Positions 18,086 through 27,509 are shown, counted from the stretch's first letter. The stretch: DNA of 64,000 nucleotides from Acinetobacter piscicola (GCF_002233755.1 NZ_NIFO01000004.1:186001-250000); one strand, 5' to 3'. Notes: generated by a model not told the origin, from the sequence alone. Translations and numbers: made by a program.

Positions 18086-18925
18086 ATGAGTCGCCATACT
18101 TATAAAAATCAGCGTAGTGGTTTGATTGAAAAAGGTATAGCTTTTATTGTCCATCTTGGTTTTTTACTCAATTTTCGCCGTTTTGTGATGCGGTTTTTGC
18201 CTTTTTTCAAACTACAAAGCCGTGTTAAAAATATTGTTTATTTATCGTGGTTGGTCGATATAGATCAAGTGCGTTCACGTTATCCGCAATCTGTGACCTT
18301 ATGGGAAAAGCAAAGTAAAACTGTTTTTACAATATTGACCTATCAGCATGAACATTTTGGTTTTTCTTTTTTAGGATGGTTTAGAAAATTCATGCCATCT
18401 CCGAAGCAAAGTAATTGGCGATTTTATATTGATCCTGCTCAGCAAGAAAAAACCGTAATTTTTGAACAAGTGATCGTTGATCAAATGCTTTATGTGTTGA
18501 GTGGACGATTGGCCAGTGATGCAATGCCTGCACAGTATGCAAAAGCATTTGAACATTTTTCCGAAGATCAAAAAATTCATACGACTTTCAGTATTAATCA
18601 ACAATATCAGTTGTATAGTGTTGTGAAAATAGACACTGAAAAGCACTTGCCTGAAGCATGGCGACCGTTATTTTCTTGTTGGGATGAAGCTGTACGAAGT
18701 CTAGTTGACCAAGATCATGCTTGGGTGGAATGGGTAGATCAGCCGATAAAATTGTCGCAAGGTGATATTGAAATGCCTTTTGATTTTAGCCAAATTCAAG
18801 CTGCGCAAGCTCTTAAGATTCACTGTCCGCTGTTAAAAGAATGGGGTGTAAATGAGCAAGATGTTTTTGCTTTTGTTGTACCTGAATTGGACTTTTATGT
18901 GCAAAATGAATATCCATTGAAATAG
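18086..18925 (+). CDS. Hypothetical protein, weakly DUF2071/YqjF-like
   Basis: 279 residues with AGGA eight bases before the ATG. After a basic amphipathic N-terminus, the stretch NIVYLSWLVDIDQVRSRYPQ resembles the opening of DUF2071 proteins (a beta-barrel fold related to acetoacetate decarboxylase), and the rest is rich in beta-strand-like aromatic segments (NWRFYIDPAQQEKTVIFEQV). The match is by eye and weak. It precedes crcB by about 75 bases in the same direction; a shared transcript is possible. Confidence 0.7.
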   Translation: MSRHTYKNQRSGLIEKGIAFIVHLGFLLNFRRFVMRFLPFFKLQSRVKNIVYLSWLVDIDQVRSRYPQSVTLWEKQSKTVFTILTYQHEHFGFSFLGWFRKFMPSPKQSNWRFYIDPAQQEKTVIFEQVIVDQMLYVLSGRLASDAMPAQYAKAFEHFSEDQKIHTTFSINQQYQLYSVVKIDTEKHLPEAWRPLFSCWDEAVRSLVDQDHAWVEWVDQPIKLSQGDIEMPFDFSQIQAAQALKIHCPLLKEWGVNEQDVFAFVVPELDFYVQNEYPLK

Positions 18926-19000
18926 ATTCTCCATGACTCACATGCTAAGCTGTGGATAAGTTTGTATTTATACACATTAAATTTCAGGAGTGCTGTGGAA

Positions 19001-19381
19001 ATGAATTGGCTTCTTGTCGCATGTGGTGGTGCTATAGGTGCAAGTTTACGCTATGGGGCAGGATTCATTATTTCTAAACCACAGAGTTTATTTCCATGGA
19101 CGACATGGTCTGTCAACGTATTGGGATGTTTTTTAGCAGGAGTATTTTTTGCATTTACTCAGAAATATCCTGTACTACAAAGTGAAACTCGACTGTTTTT
19201 AATGGTTGGAATTTTGGGTGGATTTACCACATTTTCCAGTTTTGGTTTAGAAACTTTTCAACTGATTCGCCAAGGTCAATTGCCTATAGCTTTGGCTTAT
19301 ACCTTTTCAAGTGTATTGGTTGGTGTCATTGGGTTAGCTATTGGTTTTTATGTTTTCCAAATGATTTTATCTACAAAATAA
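19001..19381 (+). CDS. crcB: Fluoride ion channel CrcB/Fluc
   Basis: 126 residues from the ATG at 19001; a GTG two codons earlier is closer to the AGGAG at 18986-18990 and could be the true start, and the frame opens further back at a TTG. Four membrane helices with the Fluc signatures GGAIGASLRYGAG, WSVNVLGCFLAGVFF and the pore motif LGGFTTFSSFGLET. It forms a dimeric channel that expels fluoride. The short upstream spacer has no room for a fluoride riboswitch. Confidence 0.93.
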   Translation: MNWLLVACGGAIGASLRYGAGFIISKPQSLFPWTTWSVNVLGCFLAGVFFAFTQKYPVLQSETRLFLMVGILGGFTTFSSFGLETFQLIRQGQLPIALAYTFSSVLVGVIGLAIGFYVFQMILSTK

Positions 19382-19403
19382 TAAAAGCTTTTGCATAAAA
19401 AAA

Positions 19404-19438
19404 GAAGTCTAAGCAGGAGGATATATTGCTTAGACTTC
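19404..19438 (-). terminator. Terminator of the L31 gene
   Basis: GAAGTCTAAGCA pairs with TGCTTAGACTTC; read on the minus strand it is followed by a run of seven Ts. It lies 55 bases beyond the rpmE2 stop. Confidence 0.85.
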
Positions 19439-19492
19439 AAATCTATTTTCACTATAAAAATATATTCTTAAATCAACATTAACAATACTTAA

Positions 19493-19741
19493 TTAACGTT
19501 TAAAACGAGCAAAACGTTTATGAAAGCTTGCCACACGTCCTTCATTACTGGCTTGACGCACTTCGCCTGTATAGAAAGGATGTGATGCACTTGAGATATC
19601 AAGTGTTACATAGGGGTATGTTTTCCCTTGATATTCCTTAGCTTGCTTAGTCTGTATTGTGCTACCAATAATAAAATAAGCATCGGCGTTGGTATCATGG
19701 AACAGAACTTCTTGGTAGTGAGGATGGATATTCGCTCTCAT
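19493..19741 (-). CDS. rpmE2: Ribosomal protein L31, zinc-free type B (YkgM-like)
   Basis: 82 residues without any cysteine, longer than zinc-binding L31 and with the type B pattern [40 protein letters not shown] and a basic C-terminus HKRFARFKR. Type B L31 replaces the zinc-containing copy during zinc shortage, freeing zinc from ribosomes, and is often repressed by Zur. A Zur-like operator lies 20-41 bases upstream of the start. AGGA eight to nine bases before the ATG supports this start. Confidence 0.94.
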   Translation of the reverse strand: MRANIHPHYQEVLFHDTNADAYFIIGSTIQTKQAKEYQGKTYPYVTLDISSASHPFYTGEVRQASNEGRVASFHKRFARFKR

Positions 19742-19760
19742 TTCATTTTCCTAAATATTT

Positions 19761-19782
19761 ATGTAATGTTATAATATTACAT
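19761..19782 (-). promoter_or_regulatory. Zur-like operator upstream of rpmE2
   Basis: A 22-base near-perfect palindrome (one mismatched pair) with arms ATGTAAT and ATTACAT around a TATAA-type core. Compared with the gammaproteobacterial Zur consensus (GAAATGTTATA-n-TATAACATTTC) the central 20 bases differ at two symmetric positions. It overlaps the expected promoter of the zinc-free L31 gene. Zinc-responsive repression is inferred from site, position and target. Confidence 0.75.
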
Positions 19783-19882
19783 TTAGGGCGTACTTATGTC
19801 AAATCGACATTTTCAATATCAATAAAAGGCTTGCTGAATAATCACAACAAAATTGCTTAAACAACTCTCTAAATAAGTGTTG

Positions 19883-21181
19883 CTAATCAATAGATGGAAC
19901 GAGTTCTTCAAATAGATTGTTTAAATTGTCATTCATTTTTAAATGAATTAAGTTCCAATATTGTCCTGAAATGGTTCGATTCACCATTAAAGTATCTGGA
20001 GAAGGTTTAAATACATCCCAATATTTAAGTGATTTTTTCACCAATTTCATACCATCATGATGTGCAGAATTTTCAGCAAAATCATAGTGAGTCGTGAGTG
20101 GGCGTAATAGAACTTCGAGCCAAGCTTTATACAGCTCTTCTGGGAACTTATCTTTTTCTGCAAGTGCATCTAAATCCATTAGATGATTTTCAATGGTCAC
20201 GATATCTTGCTGACGTGCAGCACGAACTAAACTTTTAAAATGACTAATAATGTCATTGGATAAAGTTTTAACTCCACCAAAGTCATAAATGATCACACTA
20301 CCATCTTCACGAAATGCGAAATTGCCAGGATGAGGGTCACAATGAAAACGTTTCAAGAAAAAGATTTCTTGCCCTAAAGCTCGAATCAGTCGACGACCGA
20401 TATCATTGCGTACCGCAAGATCCCATGTGCTCGCAGTCTCAATACTTTCACCTTTTTCTAGGCTGAGCGTTAAAATCCGACGACTTGAATATTCTGTGTA
20501 GACTTTTGGGATAATAATTTTACTATCCAAAGCTTGATGAAAAGTCTTAAATACTTGTAAATTTTGCGCCTCAATTTCGTAATTGAGTTCTTCGTGCAAA
20601 CTGTATTGGATTTCTTTAAATAAGCGATCTTGAAGTTTCTTATCTACCTTTAAGACGCCCATTAAGCGTAAAGCTAAACGAACTTGTTTCAGATCACTCT
20701 CACAGGCTTCGTCGACGCCCGGATATTGAACTTTAACCACAACTTCTGTGCCATTGGGTAAAGTGGCTTTATGTACTTGTCCAATTGAAGCGGCAGCAAA
20801 GGGTTGTTCTTCAAAATATCTAAAAATCTGATTGAGTGGTTTGCCCAGTTCTTTTTCAACTTGTTGCTTGATTTCAGCAAAAGGCATTGCAGGTGCTTGG
20901 CGTTGTAATTTAGCAATCGCACGTGCCACTTCTGGTGGGAAAATATCTTTGTACTGTGATGCAATCTGTCCGACTTTCATCACTGCGCCTTTCATTTCAC
21001 CTAAAGTGTCTGCAATTTGGACACCAATATCTTGAAATAGTTTGCTACGCGCTTCATTTTTTTGTTCTTCATCTGCATTAAAGTTACGAATTGAATTAGA
21101 TACCGTTTTTGTCGCAATACTTGCTGTCATACTGGCAAGCTTCATAAAGCGGCGACCGGGTGTACTGGTATTTTTAGACAT
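19883..21181 (-). CDS. ABC1/AarF-family atypical kinase
   Basis: 432 residues from the ATG at 21179-21181 (AGGA upstream). It has the family's KxGQ motif (MKVGQIASQYKDIFPPEV), the alanine-rich ATP loop FAAASIGQVHKATL, the lysine VVVKVQYPG, and the catalytic/metal segment FHCDPHPGNFAFREDGSVII followed by YDFGG. These UbiB-like proteins support coenzyme Q biosynthesis or lipid homeostasis, acting as ATPases rather than classic kinases. There is no C-terminal membrane pair as in UbiB, so it is a paralogue, not UbiB itself. Confidence 0.88.
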   Translation of the reverse strand: MSKNTSTPGRRFMKLASMTASIATKTVSNSIRNFNADEEQKNEARSKLFQDIGVQIADTLGEMKGAVMKVGQIASQYKDIFPPEVARAIAKLQRQAPAMPFAEIKQQVEKELGKPLNQIFRYFEEQPFAAASIGQVHKATLPNGTEVVVKVQYPGVDEACESDLKQVRLALRLMGVLKVDKKLQDRLFKEIQYSLHEELNYEIEAQNLQVFKTFHQALDSKIIIPKVYTEYSSRRILTLSLEKGESIETASTWDLAVRNDIGRRLIRALGQEIFFLKRFHCDPHPGNFAFREDGSVIIYDFGGVKTLSNDIISHFKSLVRAARQQDIVTIENHLMDLDALAEKDKFPEELYKAWLEVLLRPLTTHYDFAENSAHHDGMKLVKKSLKYWDVFKPSPDTLMVNRTISGQYWNLIHLKMNDNLNNLFEELVPSID

Positions 21182-21383
21182 TCGTGAGCATCCTTTAATT
21201 TGGATCATGCGTGTGATTGATTTTGATCATAGGCGACAATTCTTAAACTGCCTACTTTAAATTGTTAAATGTTTGTTTCTGTTTGGCTATTCTTTATGGG
21301 TTCAGTTTTGACTGGGCTTTTATTCATTTATTGGCATCATTTTGATTTAGAATATTCACAATCTTTTAATTAATTTGTTGTTT

Positions 21384-21605
21384 ATGAAAGTTTATCGTTA
21401 TTTAACAGGTAAAGATGATGTGCATTTTTGTGCAAGAGTGAGCAAAGCTTTGAATGAAGGGTTTGCTTTGTATGGTGCGCCAACCATGACATTTAATGGA
21501 ACAGATGTAATCGTCGGGCAGGCGATTGTCAAAGATGCTGTTGATGAGTCAGAATTATCAGAACAGTTTCAGCGAGCTTACCAGCTTCAATTTGAGAAAA
21601 ATTAG
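21384..21605 (+). CDS. DUF1737 small protein
   Basis: 73 residues from the ATG at 21384 (the frame opens at a TTG nine bases earlier). The pattern VYRYLTGKDDVHFCARVSKA, then NEGFALYGAPTMTFNGTDVI and VGQAIVKDA, is that of DUF1737, a short domain of unknown function common in proteobacteria. The upstream spacer (21182-21383) has AT-rich promoter-like DNA and nothing else evident. A bidirectional terminator separates it from the convergent MATE gene. Confidence 0.8.
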   Translation: MKVYRYLTGKDDVHFCARVSKALNEGFALYGAPTMTFNGTDVIVGQAIVKDAVDESELSEQFQRAYQLQFEKN

Positions 21606-21688
21606 CGGTTTATTTGTAAAACTTAGAAATACAAAAGTATTTAAGAAGCACTATAAAAATGTACAGGTGATAGATTCACATACTGAAA

Positions 21689-21719
21689 AAATAATGCTGT
21701 CATAAACAGCATTATTTTT
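21689..21719. terminator. Bidirectional terminator between DUF1737 gene and the MATE pump gene
   Basis: AATAATGCTGT pairs with ACAGCATTATT across CATAA, with A-run before and T-run after. Confidence 0.9.
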
Positions 21720-21731
21720 GAATGTTACAGA

Positions 21732-23084
21732 TTAAGCCTGACTTAAGCGCTTATTATTCATATATAAACGCATCAGCAATAAAACACAGGCAATGCTTAA
21801 TCCTACAATTAAACCGACCCAAACGCCTGCTGCGCCCATGTCTGTATAACGTGCAAGATAAATACCGACTGGAAATGCAATGACCCAATACGCAATCATG
21901 GTGATCCACATTGGGCCTTTGGTGTCTTGCATACCCCGTAAGCAACCTGCGGCACTCACTTGCCATGCATCCATGAGTTGGTAGGCAATCGCAAATAAAA
22001 TCAGATAAATCGCAACTTGTGAAACATCATAATCACTGGTGTATGCAGATACGATCAACGGACGTAATAACCACATCAACAGCATGGTCACCAGTGCAAA
22101 TAATGTCCCTGTGATCAGTCCAATTTTTTGTACTTTACGCATCGCGATCCAATTCTTTTCACCATAATACGTTCCTGTGCGAATGGTCAGTGCGAGTGCC
22201 AAAGACATTGGAATCATAAACAATTGTGATGTGACAGAAATCGCAATTTGGTGCGCTGCAACAGTCACCTCACCAAGCGGACTGAGAATGATTGCACCCG
22301 TGCTAAAAATACTCACTTCAAAGAAAATAGCTAAACCAATTGGAAGTCCAAGTTTTAGAATCCGTTTGATTAATGCGCTGTCCATCTTCTCAAAAACTTT
22401 TAAGGGCTGAGTTGCTTGATAACGTTTTGCTTTGAAAATGTACAAACTCAGGGTAATGAACATGATCCATTGCAAAATGGCTGTTGCAAAACCGCAGCCT
22501 GCACTTCCTAAATGTGGAATTGGCCCAAGACCGTACATGAAAATAAAATTCAGAGGAATTTGTACAAGCAGTGCCAATAAACTGATCAGTGTAATTGGAC
22601 GAGGATAGCCTAATGCCTCTGAATAGCCACGTAAGGTTGAATACATGGTGTATGCAGGCATACCAAAAGCGATGGCATGTAAAAATAAACTGGCTTTAGG
22701 CAATAAAGACTCAGGCACGCCAAGTAAAGGCAACAGCAACGGCATGGTTTGTAAAATAAGCATGGCGATAATGCCAAGCAATAACGCAACCCATAAAGAT
22801 TGACGAACAATAGACGGAATTTTTTCAGGGGTACGTGCGCCGTTGGCTTCTGCAACCAAAGGTGTGGTTGCAATCATGATGCCACTAAAAAGCAATAAAA
22901 TAGGAATCCATAAACCTACGCCAACTGCAATTGCAGCCAAATCTTCTGCGGACATATGTCCAGCCATGATGGTATCAATCAACCCGAAGCCAGCAGCAGC
23001 GAATTGGGTGATTAATATCGGAAACATCAAATGAAAAAGTTGCTTTAATTCAAAGCGGGTAGTTGTGACAGCAGTATTCGACAC
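21732..23084 (-). CDS. abeM: MATE-family multidrug efflux pump, AbeM-like
   Basis: 450 residues with twelve membrane helices in two MatE halves. The opening FELKQLFHLMFPILITQFAA, then GLIDTIMAGHMSAEDLAAIA, and the closing IACVLLLMRLYMNNKRLSQA closely follow the A. baumannii AbeM pump as I remember it. AbeM is a proton-coupled exporter of fluoroquinolones, aminoglycosides and dyes. The symbol is by similarity and drug range is not provable here. A DMT transporter gene lies 41 bases upstream on the same strand. Confidence 0.9.
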   Translation of the reverse strand: MSNTAVTTTRFELKQLFHLMFPILITQFAAAGFGLIDTIMAGHMSAEDLAAIAVGVGLWIPILLLFSGIMIATTPLVAEANGARTPEKIPSIVRQSLWVALLLGIIAMLILQTMPLLLPLLGVPESLLPKASLFLHAIAFGMPAYTMYSTLRGYSEALGYPRPITLISLLALLVQIPLNFIFMYGLGPIPHLGSAGCGFATAILQWIMFITLSLYIFKAKRYQATQPLKVFEKMDSALIKRILKLGLPIGLAIFFEVSIFSTGAIILSPLGEVTVAAHQIAISVTSQLFMIPMSLALALTIRTGTYYGEKNWIAMRKVQKIGLITGTLFALVTMLLMWLLRPLIVSAYTSDYDVSQVAIYLILFAIAYQLMDAWQVSAAGCLRGMQDTKGPMWITMIAYWVIAFPVGIYLARYTDMGAAGVWVGLIVGLSIACVLLLMRLYMNNKRLSQA

Positions 23085-23125
23085 AAAATTTACTCGTTTT
23101 AAATGTGCTTAAATTAAAAGAATGG

Positions 23126-23587
23126 TTAGCGTTGTAGAGTGAGAAGCACACCAAAAAAAATCACCACGCTACCTAAAAGACGTTGCCAGTTAATCGGTGT
23201 TTTTTCTACGCCTAATAATCCAAACTGATCCATCACCATCGACATAGAAATTTGACCAAAAATAATTAATCCAAAAAGTGTTAAAAATCCAAGCTTTGGT
23301 GCAGCATAAATACTGATACTAATCGCATAAACACCTAAACAGCCACCAAGCCAGAGATACCATGGAATTTGAGCGAACTGTGTAAGTGATGGTTTAGGCT
23401 GTGATTGAAAAAACACAAATACGGCGAGCACTATTGTACCAACTAAAAAGGATAAAAGGGCAGCTTGTAGTGGTGAGTGAAGATATTCACGTAATTGGGT
23501 ATTGATCGCCGTTTGAAAGGTCATGGCAATCCCAATTCCCATGGCTAAAGGCAAAAGCAGTAACAGTTGGCTCGATAGTTTTATCAT
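23126..23587 (-). CDS. DMT-family transporter (YdcZ/DUF606 type)
   Basis: 153 residues from the ATG at 23585-23587, with AGGTG seven bases upstream; an earlier in-frame ATG ten codons back has no such site. Five hydrophobic helices. The N-terminal half GIAMTFQTAINTQLREYLHS followed by SPLQAALLSFLVGTIVLAVF is the DUF606 signature; the C-terminus ends in GSVVIFFGVLLTL. Such proteins are half-size EamA-like transporters that likely dimerise. Substrate unknown. Confidence 0.85.
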   Translation of the reverse strand: MIKLSSQLLLLLPLAMGIGIAMTFQTAINTQLREYLHSPLQAALLSFLVGTIVLAVFVFFQSQPKPSLTQFAQIPWYLWLGGCLGVYAISISIYAAPKLGFLTLFGLIIFGQISMSMVMDQFGLLGVEKTPINWQRLLGSVVIFFGVLLTLQR

Positions 23588-23708
23588 TTTATTCACCTTT
23601 ATTTTTAGCTTGTACATTTACAGGAAGTAAATTGATGGCTTGTGCGCATCCTCAGCCTCAAGTCATGTTAAAATCATTCATTCTTCCATATTGCTTTGAG
23701 CTTGTTCC

Positions 23709-24863
23709 TTGGCTGATTTAAATCCTCACGATGTACCTTTGTCTTTATATATTCACATGCCTTGGTGTGTGCGCAAATGTCCTTATTGTGACTTTAACTC
23801 ACATGCCGTGCCTGATGGGAAATTATCATTAGATTTAGAACAAGAATATTTACAGGCCTTGGTTGAGGACTTTAAAACTCAAATTGATTTTGCACAAGGT
23901 CGTAAAATTCATAGTGTTTTTATTGGTGGAGGAACACCCTCACTGATTTCTGCCAAAGGCTACCAATGGTTATTTTCACAATTAAAAAGTTATTTGGCTT
24001 TTGAAGAGGGATGTGAAATTACTTTAGAAGCCAATCCTGGAACAGTTGAACACGATCCATTTGCAGGATATCTCGAAGCAGGAATTAATCGTTTATCGAT
24101 AGGTGTACAAAGTTTTAATACCGACCATTTACAAAAATTAGGTCGTATTCATTCAAATAACGATGCAATTTCTGCGATTCAACTTGCCAAAGAAGCAGGC
24201 TTTCAGCGGATCAATGTTGACTTGATGCATGGATTGCCTGAACAGACTTTAGAGCAAGCCTTATTGGACTTAAAATTGGCTGTGGAAAATGGTGCAACGC
24301 ATATCTCGTGGTATCAATTGACCATTGAACCAAATACTGTATTTTTCCGTACCCAACCGATTTTACCTCTGGATGATGTGCTTGAAACGATTCAAGAGCA
24401 AGGTGAAGCTTATTTACAAGCCAACGGTTTTATCAATTATGAAGTGTCTGCGTGGCGTAAGGAAAAACCATCTGCACATAATTTAAATTATTGGCAATTT
24501 GGTGATTATTTGGCGATTGGGGCAGGGGCACATGGCAAGGTAACGCAGCCAGATGGTGTTTATCGTTTCCAAAAAACACGTTTACCGAAAGATTATTTAG
24601 CCAAGGTCCCTGCTGAGCATGTGCAATATCATCGGATTGAAAATGATGAGATGCCTTTTGAATTTATGATGAATGCTTTGCGTTTAAATGAGGGTGTACA
24701 GGCTGATATTTATCAACAACGTACAGGTTTAGAGCTTAGTGCTTTGGATAAAGCCGTGAACGGATTGCGTGCGCGCAAGCTGATGGTAGATGATCAAAAT
24801 CGTTTGGCATGTACTGAGCAAGGTCATGTATTTCTAAACTCAGTGTTAGAAGCGTTTATTTAG
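23709..24863 (+). CDS. hemW: Radical SAM haem chaperone HemW
   Basis: 384 residues from a TTG start; an in-frame stop lies 12 bases upstream and the first internal ATG falls inside the conserved core, so a non-ATG start is forced. The radical SAM cluster cysteines are C20, C24 and C27 in HMPWCVRKCPYCDFNSH. This spacing, without the fourth Cys of HemN (CxC), marks HemW, which binds haem and delivers it to respiratory enzymes. GGGTPSLI and the C-terminal HemN_C-like domain are present. Confidence 0.94.
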   Translation: MADLNPHDVPLSLYIHMPWCVRKCPYCDFNSHAVPDGKLSLDLEQEYLQALVEDFKTQIDFAQGRKIHSVFIGGGTPSLISAKGYQWLFSQLKSYLAFEEGCEITLEANPGTVEHDPFAGYLEAGINRLSIGVQSFNTDHLQKLGRIHSNNDAISAIQLAKEAGFQRINVDLMHGLPEQTLEQALLDLKLAVENGATHISWYQLTIEPNTVFFRTQPILPLDDVLETIQEQGEAYLQANGFINYEVSAWRKEKPSAHNLNYWQFGDYLAIGAGAHGKVTQPDGVYRFQKTRLPKDYLAKVPAEHVQYHRIENDEMPFEFMMNALRLNEGVQADIYQQRTGLELSALDKAVNGLRARKLMVDDQNRLACTEQGHVFLNSVLEAFI

Positions 24864-24996
24864 TGGTTTAAAATCATTAAAGTTGTTAAAGCCCTAAATC
24901 TACGTTAGTACTAGAATATTTGATAGAAATGGTAACTGTAATTATTGATTTTGTACATGTTGTATTATGTTGGCTGTGAATGCGAAATATTAATCA

Positions 24997-25436
24997 TCAT
25001 AGGACAGTTTTCATTTCCTCAGTAGTCCACCATCGAATATTATAAAAAAAGGTCGAATCAGATAAAATCCCTTCTAATACTTTAGATACATGATTTAATT
25101 GTGTAGAAATATCAATTTTTTTAAAGAAACCCTTTTTTATTATTGGTTTGGCTGGGTTAATGAAGATTAAAAAAACATTATCATTTTGCTCATAACGATT
25201 ACACCCAATAAAGATATGTTTATAATTTTCATTAACAAATGAAAGGTAATAGCCCCAGTCTTCATCATGATAACCAGCTATTGGTAAATCATAATGACTA
25301 AATTGTTCCGACAAAAATTTAGCTAACAATTCTCCTCCAATTCTCCTCCAATTTGCCCTTCCCATTTTTCAAGCTCAGCGCTTGTTAATGGAAAGTTATC
25401 TGAACGAACATCAACATGTGTTTTTAGTAAATCCAT
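24997..25436 (-). pseudogene. Unknown 142-residue protein gene frameshifted by an 11-bp tandem duplication
   Basis: Reading from the ATG at 25434-25436 (AGGA about nine bases upstream) gives MDLLKTHVDVRSDNFPLTSA, ELEKWEGQIGGELEENC and then a stop. The main downstream frame opens inside the same region. At 25328-25349 the unit AATTCTCCTCC occurs twice in a row; removing one copy restores a single frame that reads IGGELLAKFLSEQFSHYD and on to the stop at 24997, 143 codons including stop. The product has an aromatic, acidic middle (YHDEDWGYYLSFVNENYKHI) somewhat like small immunity-type proteins, but no family is recognised. The flanking spacers (24864-24996 and 25437-25639) show nothing else. 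Confidence 0.8.
25328..25349. repeat. 11-bp tandem duplication (AATTCTCCTCC x2)
   Basis: Two identical 11-base units in direct succession, followed by the first four bases of a third. Because 11 is not a multiple of three, it shifts the reading frame of the gene it lies in. The short direct repeat could revert by slippage. Confidence 0.95.
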
Positions 25437-25639
25437 AATTTATTTTCCTAAATATTAGGTTTTTAGTTATTCATAGTAAAAGTAATCAAAAAAGTCCGAA
25501 AACTAAATGGTACTTTAAGTTTGATTCTGTTGTGCATATCAAAAAACTTTAAGTTAAATAACGTTAAAAAACCAATATAAAAGTGATTATTTTTATCAAG
25601 TCGTCTTAATATCTACTTTCAAAAAAATTAAAACCAAAC

Positions 25640-25664
25640 AAAAAGAGCGCCTAAGCGCTCTTTC
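25640..25664 (-). terminator. Terminator of the acyl-CoA dehydrogenase gene
   Basis: AAAGAGCGC pairs with GCGCTCTTT across CTAA; on the minus strand it is followed by TTTTTGTTTGG. It lies 21 bases after the stop codon. Confidence 0.9.
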
Positions 25665-25685
25665 ATCACATCAAAAGTTTAAAAC

Positions 25686-27509
25686 TTAGTAGTCAAAACT
25701 AAAATGTTCAGCTTCTAAAGACATCATTGTTTTCGATGGATTAACCATAGATTCAGCATGACCTTGTGAACGAGGCAATAATTGTTCAAAGTAGAAATCA
25801 GCAACTTTGATTTTAGCTTTATAGAATTCAGGAACTTCAGCGCCTTCACCAGAAGCAAGCTTTTCAGATGCTACAGCTGCTTGTTGAGCCCAGTAATAAG
25901 CCATCATTGCATAACCAGAGAACATCAAGAAATCTACAGAAGCAGAAGAAACGATGTCACGGTCTTTACGTGCTGCAAGCATGATGCGAACAGTTAATGC
26001 ATTCCACTGTGCACAGATTTTAGTAAGATCCCATGCAAAACGACGCATATACTTGTTACGTGCATGTTGACCACAGAATCTCAAGATTTCAGCCGTGTAT
26101 TCACGAACAACTTTACCTTTAGAAGAAAGTAAAACTTTACGACCGATTAAATCTAATGCTTGTACGCCAGTTGTACCTTCGTACAATGTTGAAATACGTG
26201 CATCACGTGCGATTTGTTCCATACCATGTTCTTTGATATAGCCATGGCCACCAAAAACTTGCATACCATGATTCGCAGCTTCCAAGCCCATTTCAGTTAA
26301 GAAACCTTTCAGGATTGGTGTATAGAAACCTAATTTGTCATCATATTCATCAAATTTAGCTTGATCGCCTTGAGCAAGTGCATCAGCCATTTTGTCTGCA
26401 AGTTGAGCAGCATGATAAATCATTGAACGACCGCCTTCAGCAATCGCTTTTTGAGTCAATAACATACGACGTACGTCTGCATGATGGATGATCGCATCAG
26501 CAACACGCTCTGGATCTTTTTTACCAGAAAGCGCACGCATAGACATACGCTCTTTTGCATACGGTAAAGCACCTTGGAATGACAATTCAGCATGTGCAAG
26601 ACCTTGAACAGCAGTACCAATACGTGCAGTGTTCATAAACGTGAACATTGCATGTAAACCTTTGTTCACTTCTCCAATGAGGTAACCTGTTGCAGCATCA
26701 AAGTTGAGTACTGCAGTTGCATTTGCATGGATACCCATTTTGTGTTCAATCGAGCCACACGTTACAGGATTACGCTCACCTACACCGCCATCTGCAGTTG
26801 GAATGAACTTAGGAACGATGAATAATGAAATACCACGCGTACCTGCAGGTGCATCTGGAAGACGCGCAAGTACGATATGAATAATGTTTTCAGTTAAATC
26901 ATGCTCACCCGCAGAGATAAAGATTTTAGTCCCTGTGATTGCATAAGTACCATCTTCTTTTGGTTCTGCTTTAGTTTTTACTTGGCCTAAGTCTGTACCA
27001 CATTGTGGTTCAGTTAAACACATCGTACCAGACCAAGTACCCGCAGTCAGGTGTGGCATATAGGTATTTTTTTGCTCATCTGTACCGAATTGCATGATGG
27101 TATTCATACAACCCATACTTAAACCTGGATACATGGTGAAAGACCAGTTTGCAGTACCCATCATTTCAGATTTAACTAAATTTAAAGACATTGGTAAGCC
27201 TTGGCCACCAAATTCTTCTGGGTAAGAAAGACCTTGCCATCCACCTTGAACGAATTGGTCATAGGCTTCTTTAAAGCCTTTAGGTGTTGTAACTTCACCA
27301 TCTTTAAAATGACAACCTTCCTGATCACCTGACTGGTTCAAAGGAGAAAGTACATTTTCACAAAAATCCGCTGCGCTTTCAATAATCATATCGACTGTAT
27401 CTGCATCGGCATTTTCGCCAATCGATAAAGTTTTATAATGTGCAGGATAGTCGAAAACTTCATTCATTAAAAAACGAATATCTCGGACGGGAGCTTTATA
27501 TGCTGGCAT
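25686..27509 (-). CDS. Acyl-CoA dehydrogenase (long, C-terminal-extended type)
   Basis: 607 residues from the ATG at 27507-27509 (MPAYKAPVRDIRFLMNEVFD, AGGA upstream); the frame extends 18 codons further. Domains in order: N-terminal helical domain, middle beta domain with the FAD/substrate motif CLTEPQCGTDLGQVKTKA, C-terminal helical domain with FGGHGYIKEHGMEQIARDAR and the catalytic base region TLYEGTTGVQALDLIGRKVL, and an extra ~130-residue C-terminal domain. Length and extension match the DmdC/FadE-like group acting on fatty acyl- or methylthio-acyl-CoA. Electrons pass through ETF to the ETF-QO encoded at 7-8.8 kb. Confidence 0.92.
   Translation of the reverse strand: MPAYKAPVRDIRFLMNEVFDYPAHYKTLSIGENADADTVDMIIESAADFCENVLSPLNQSGDQEGCHFKDGEVTTPKGFKEAYDQFVQGGWQGLSYPEEFGGQGLPMSLNLVKSEMMGTANWSFTMYPGLSMGCMNTIMQFGTDEQKNTYMPHLTAGTWSGTMCLTEPQCGTDLGQVKTKAEPKEDGTYAITGTKIFISAGEHDLTENIIHIVLARLPDAPAGTRGISLFIVPKFIPTADGGVGERNPVTCGSIEHKMGIHANATAVLNFDAATGYLIGEVNKGLHAMFTFMNTARIGTAVQGLAHAELSFQGALPYAKERMSMRALSGKKDPERVADAIIHHADVRRMLLTQKAIAEGGRSMIYHAAQLADKMADALAQGDQAKFDEYDDKLGFYTPILKGFLTEMGLEAANHGMQVFGGHGYIKEHGMEQIARDARISTLYEGTTGVQALDLIGRKVLLSSKGKVVREYTAEILRFCGQHARNKYMRRFAWDLTKICAQWNALTVRIMLAARKDRDIVSSASVDFLMFSGYAMMAYYWAQQAAVASEKLASGEGAEVPEFYKAKIKVADFYFEQLLPRSQGHAESMVNPSKTMMSLEAEHFSFDY

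Noticed and set aside
18926..19000. Fluoride riboswitch before crcB
   Set aside because: The spacer is short and lacks the conserved GG..GATGG and pseudoknot elements; the gene probably shares the upstream transcript.
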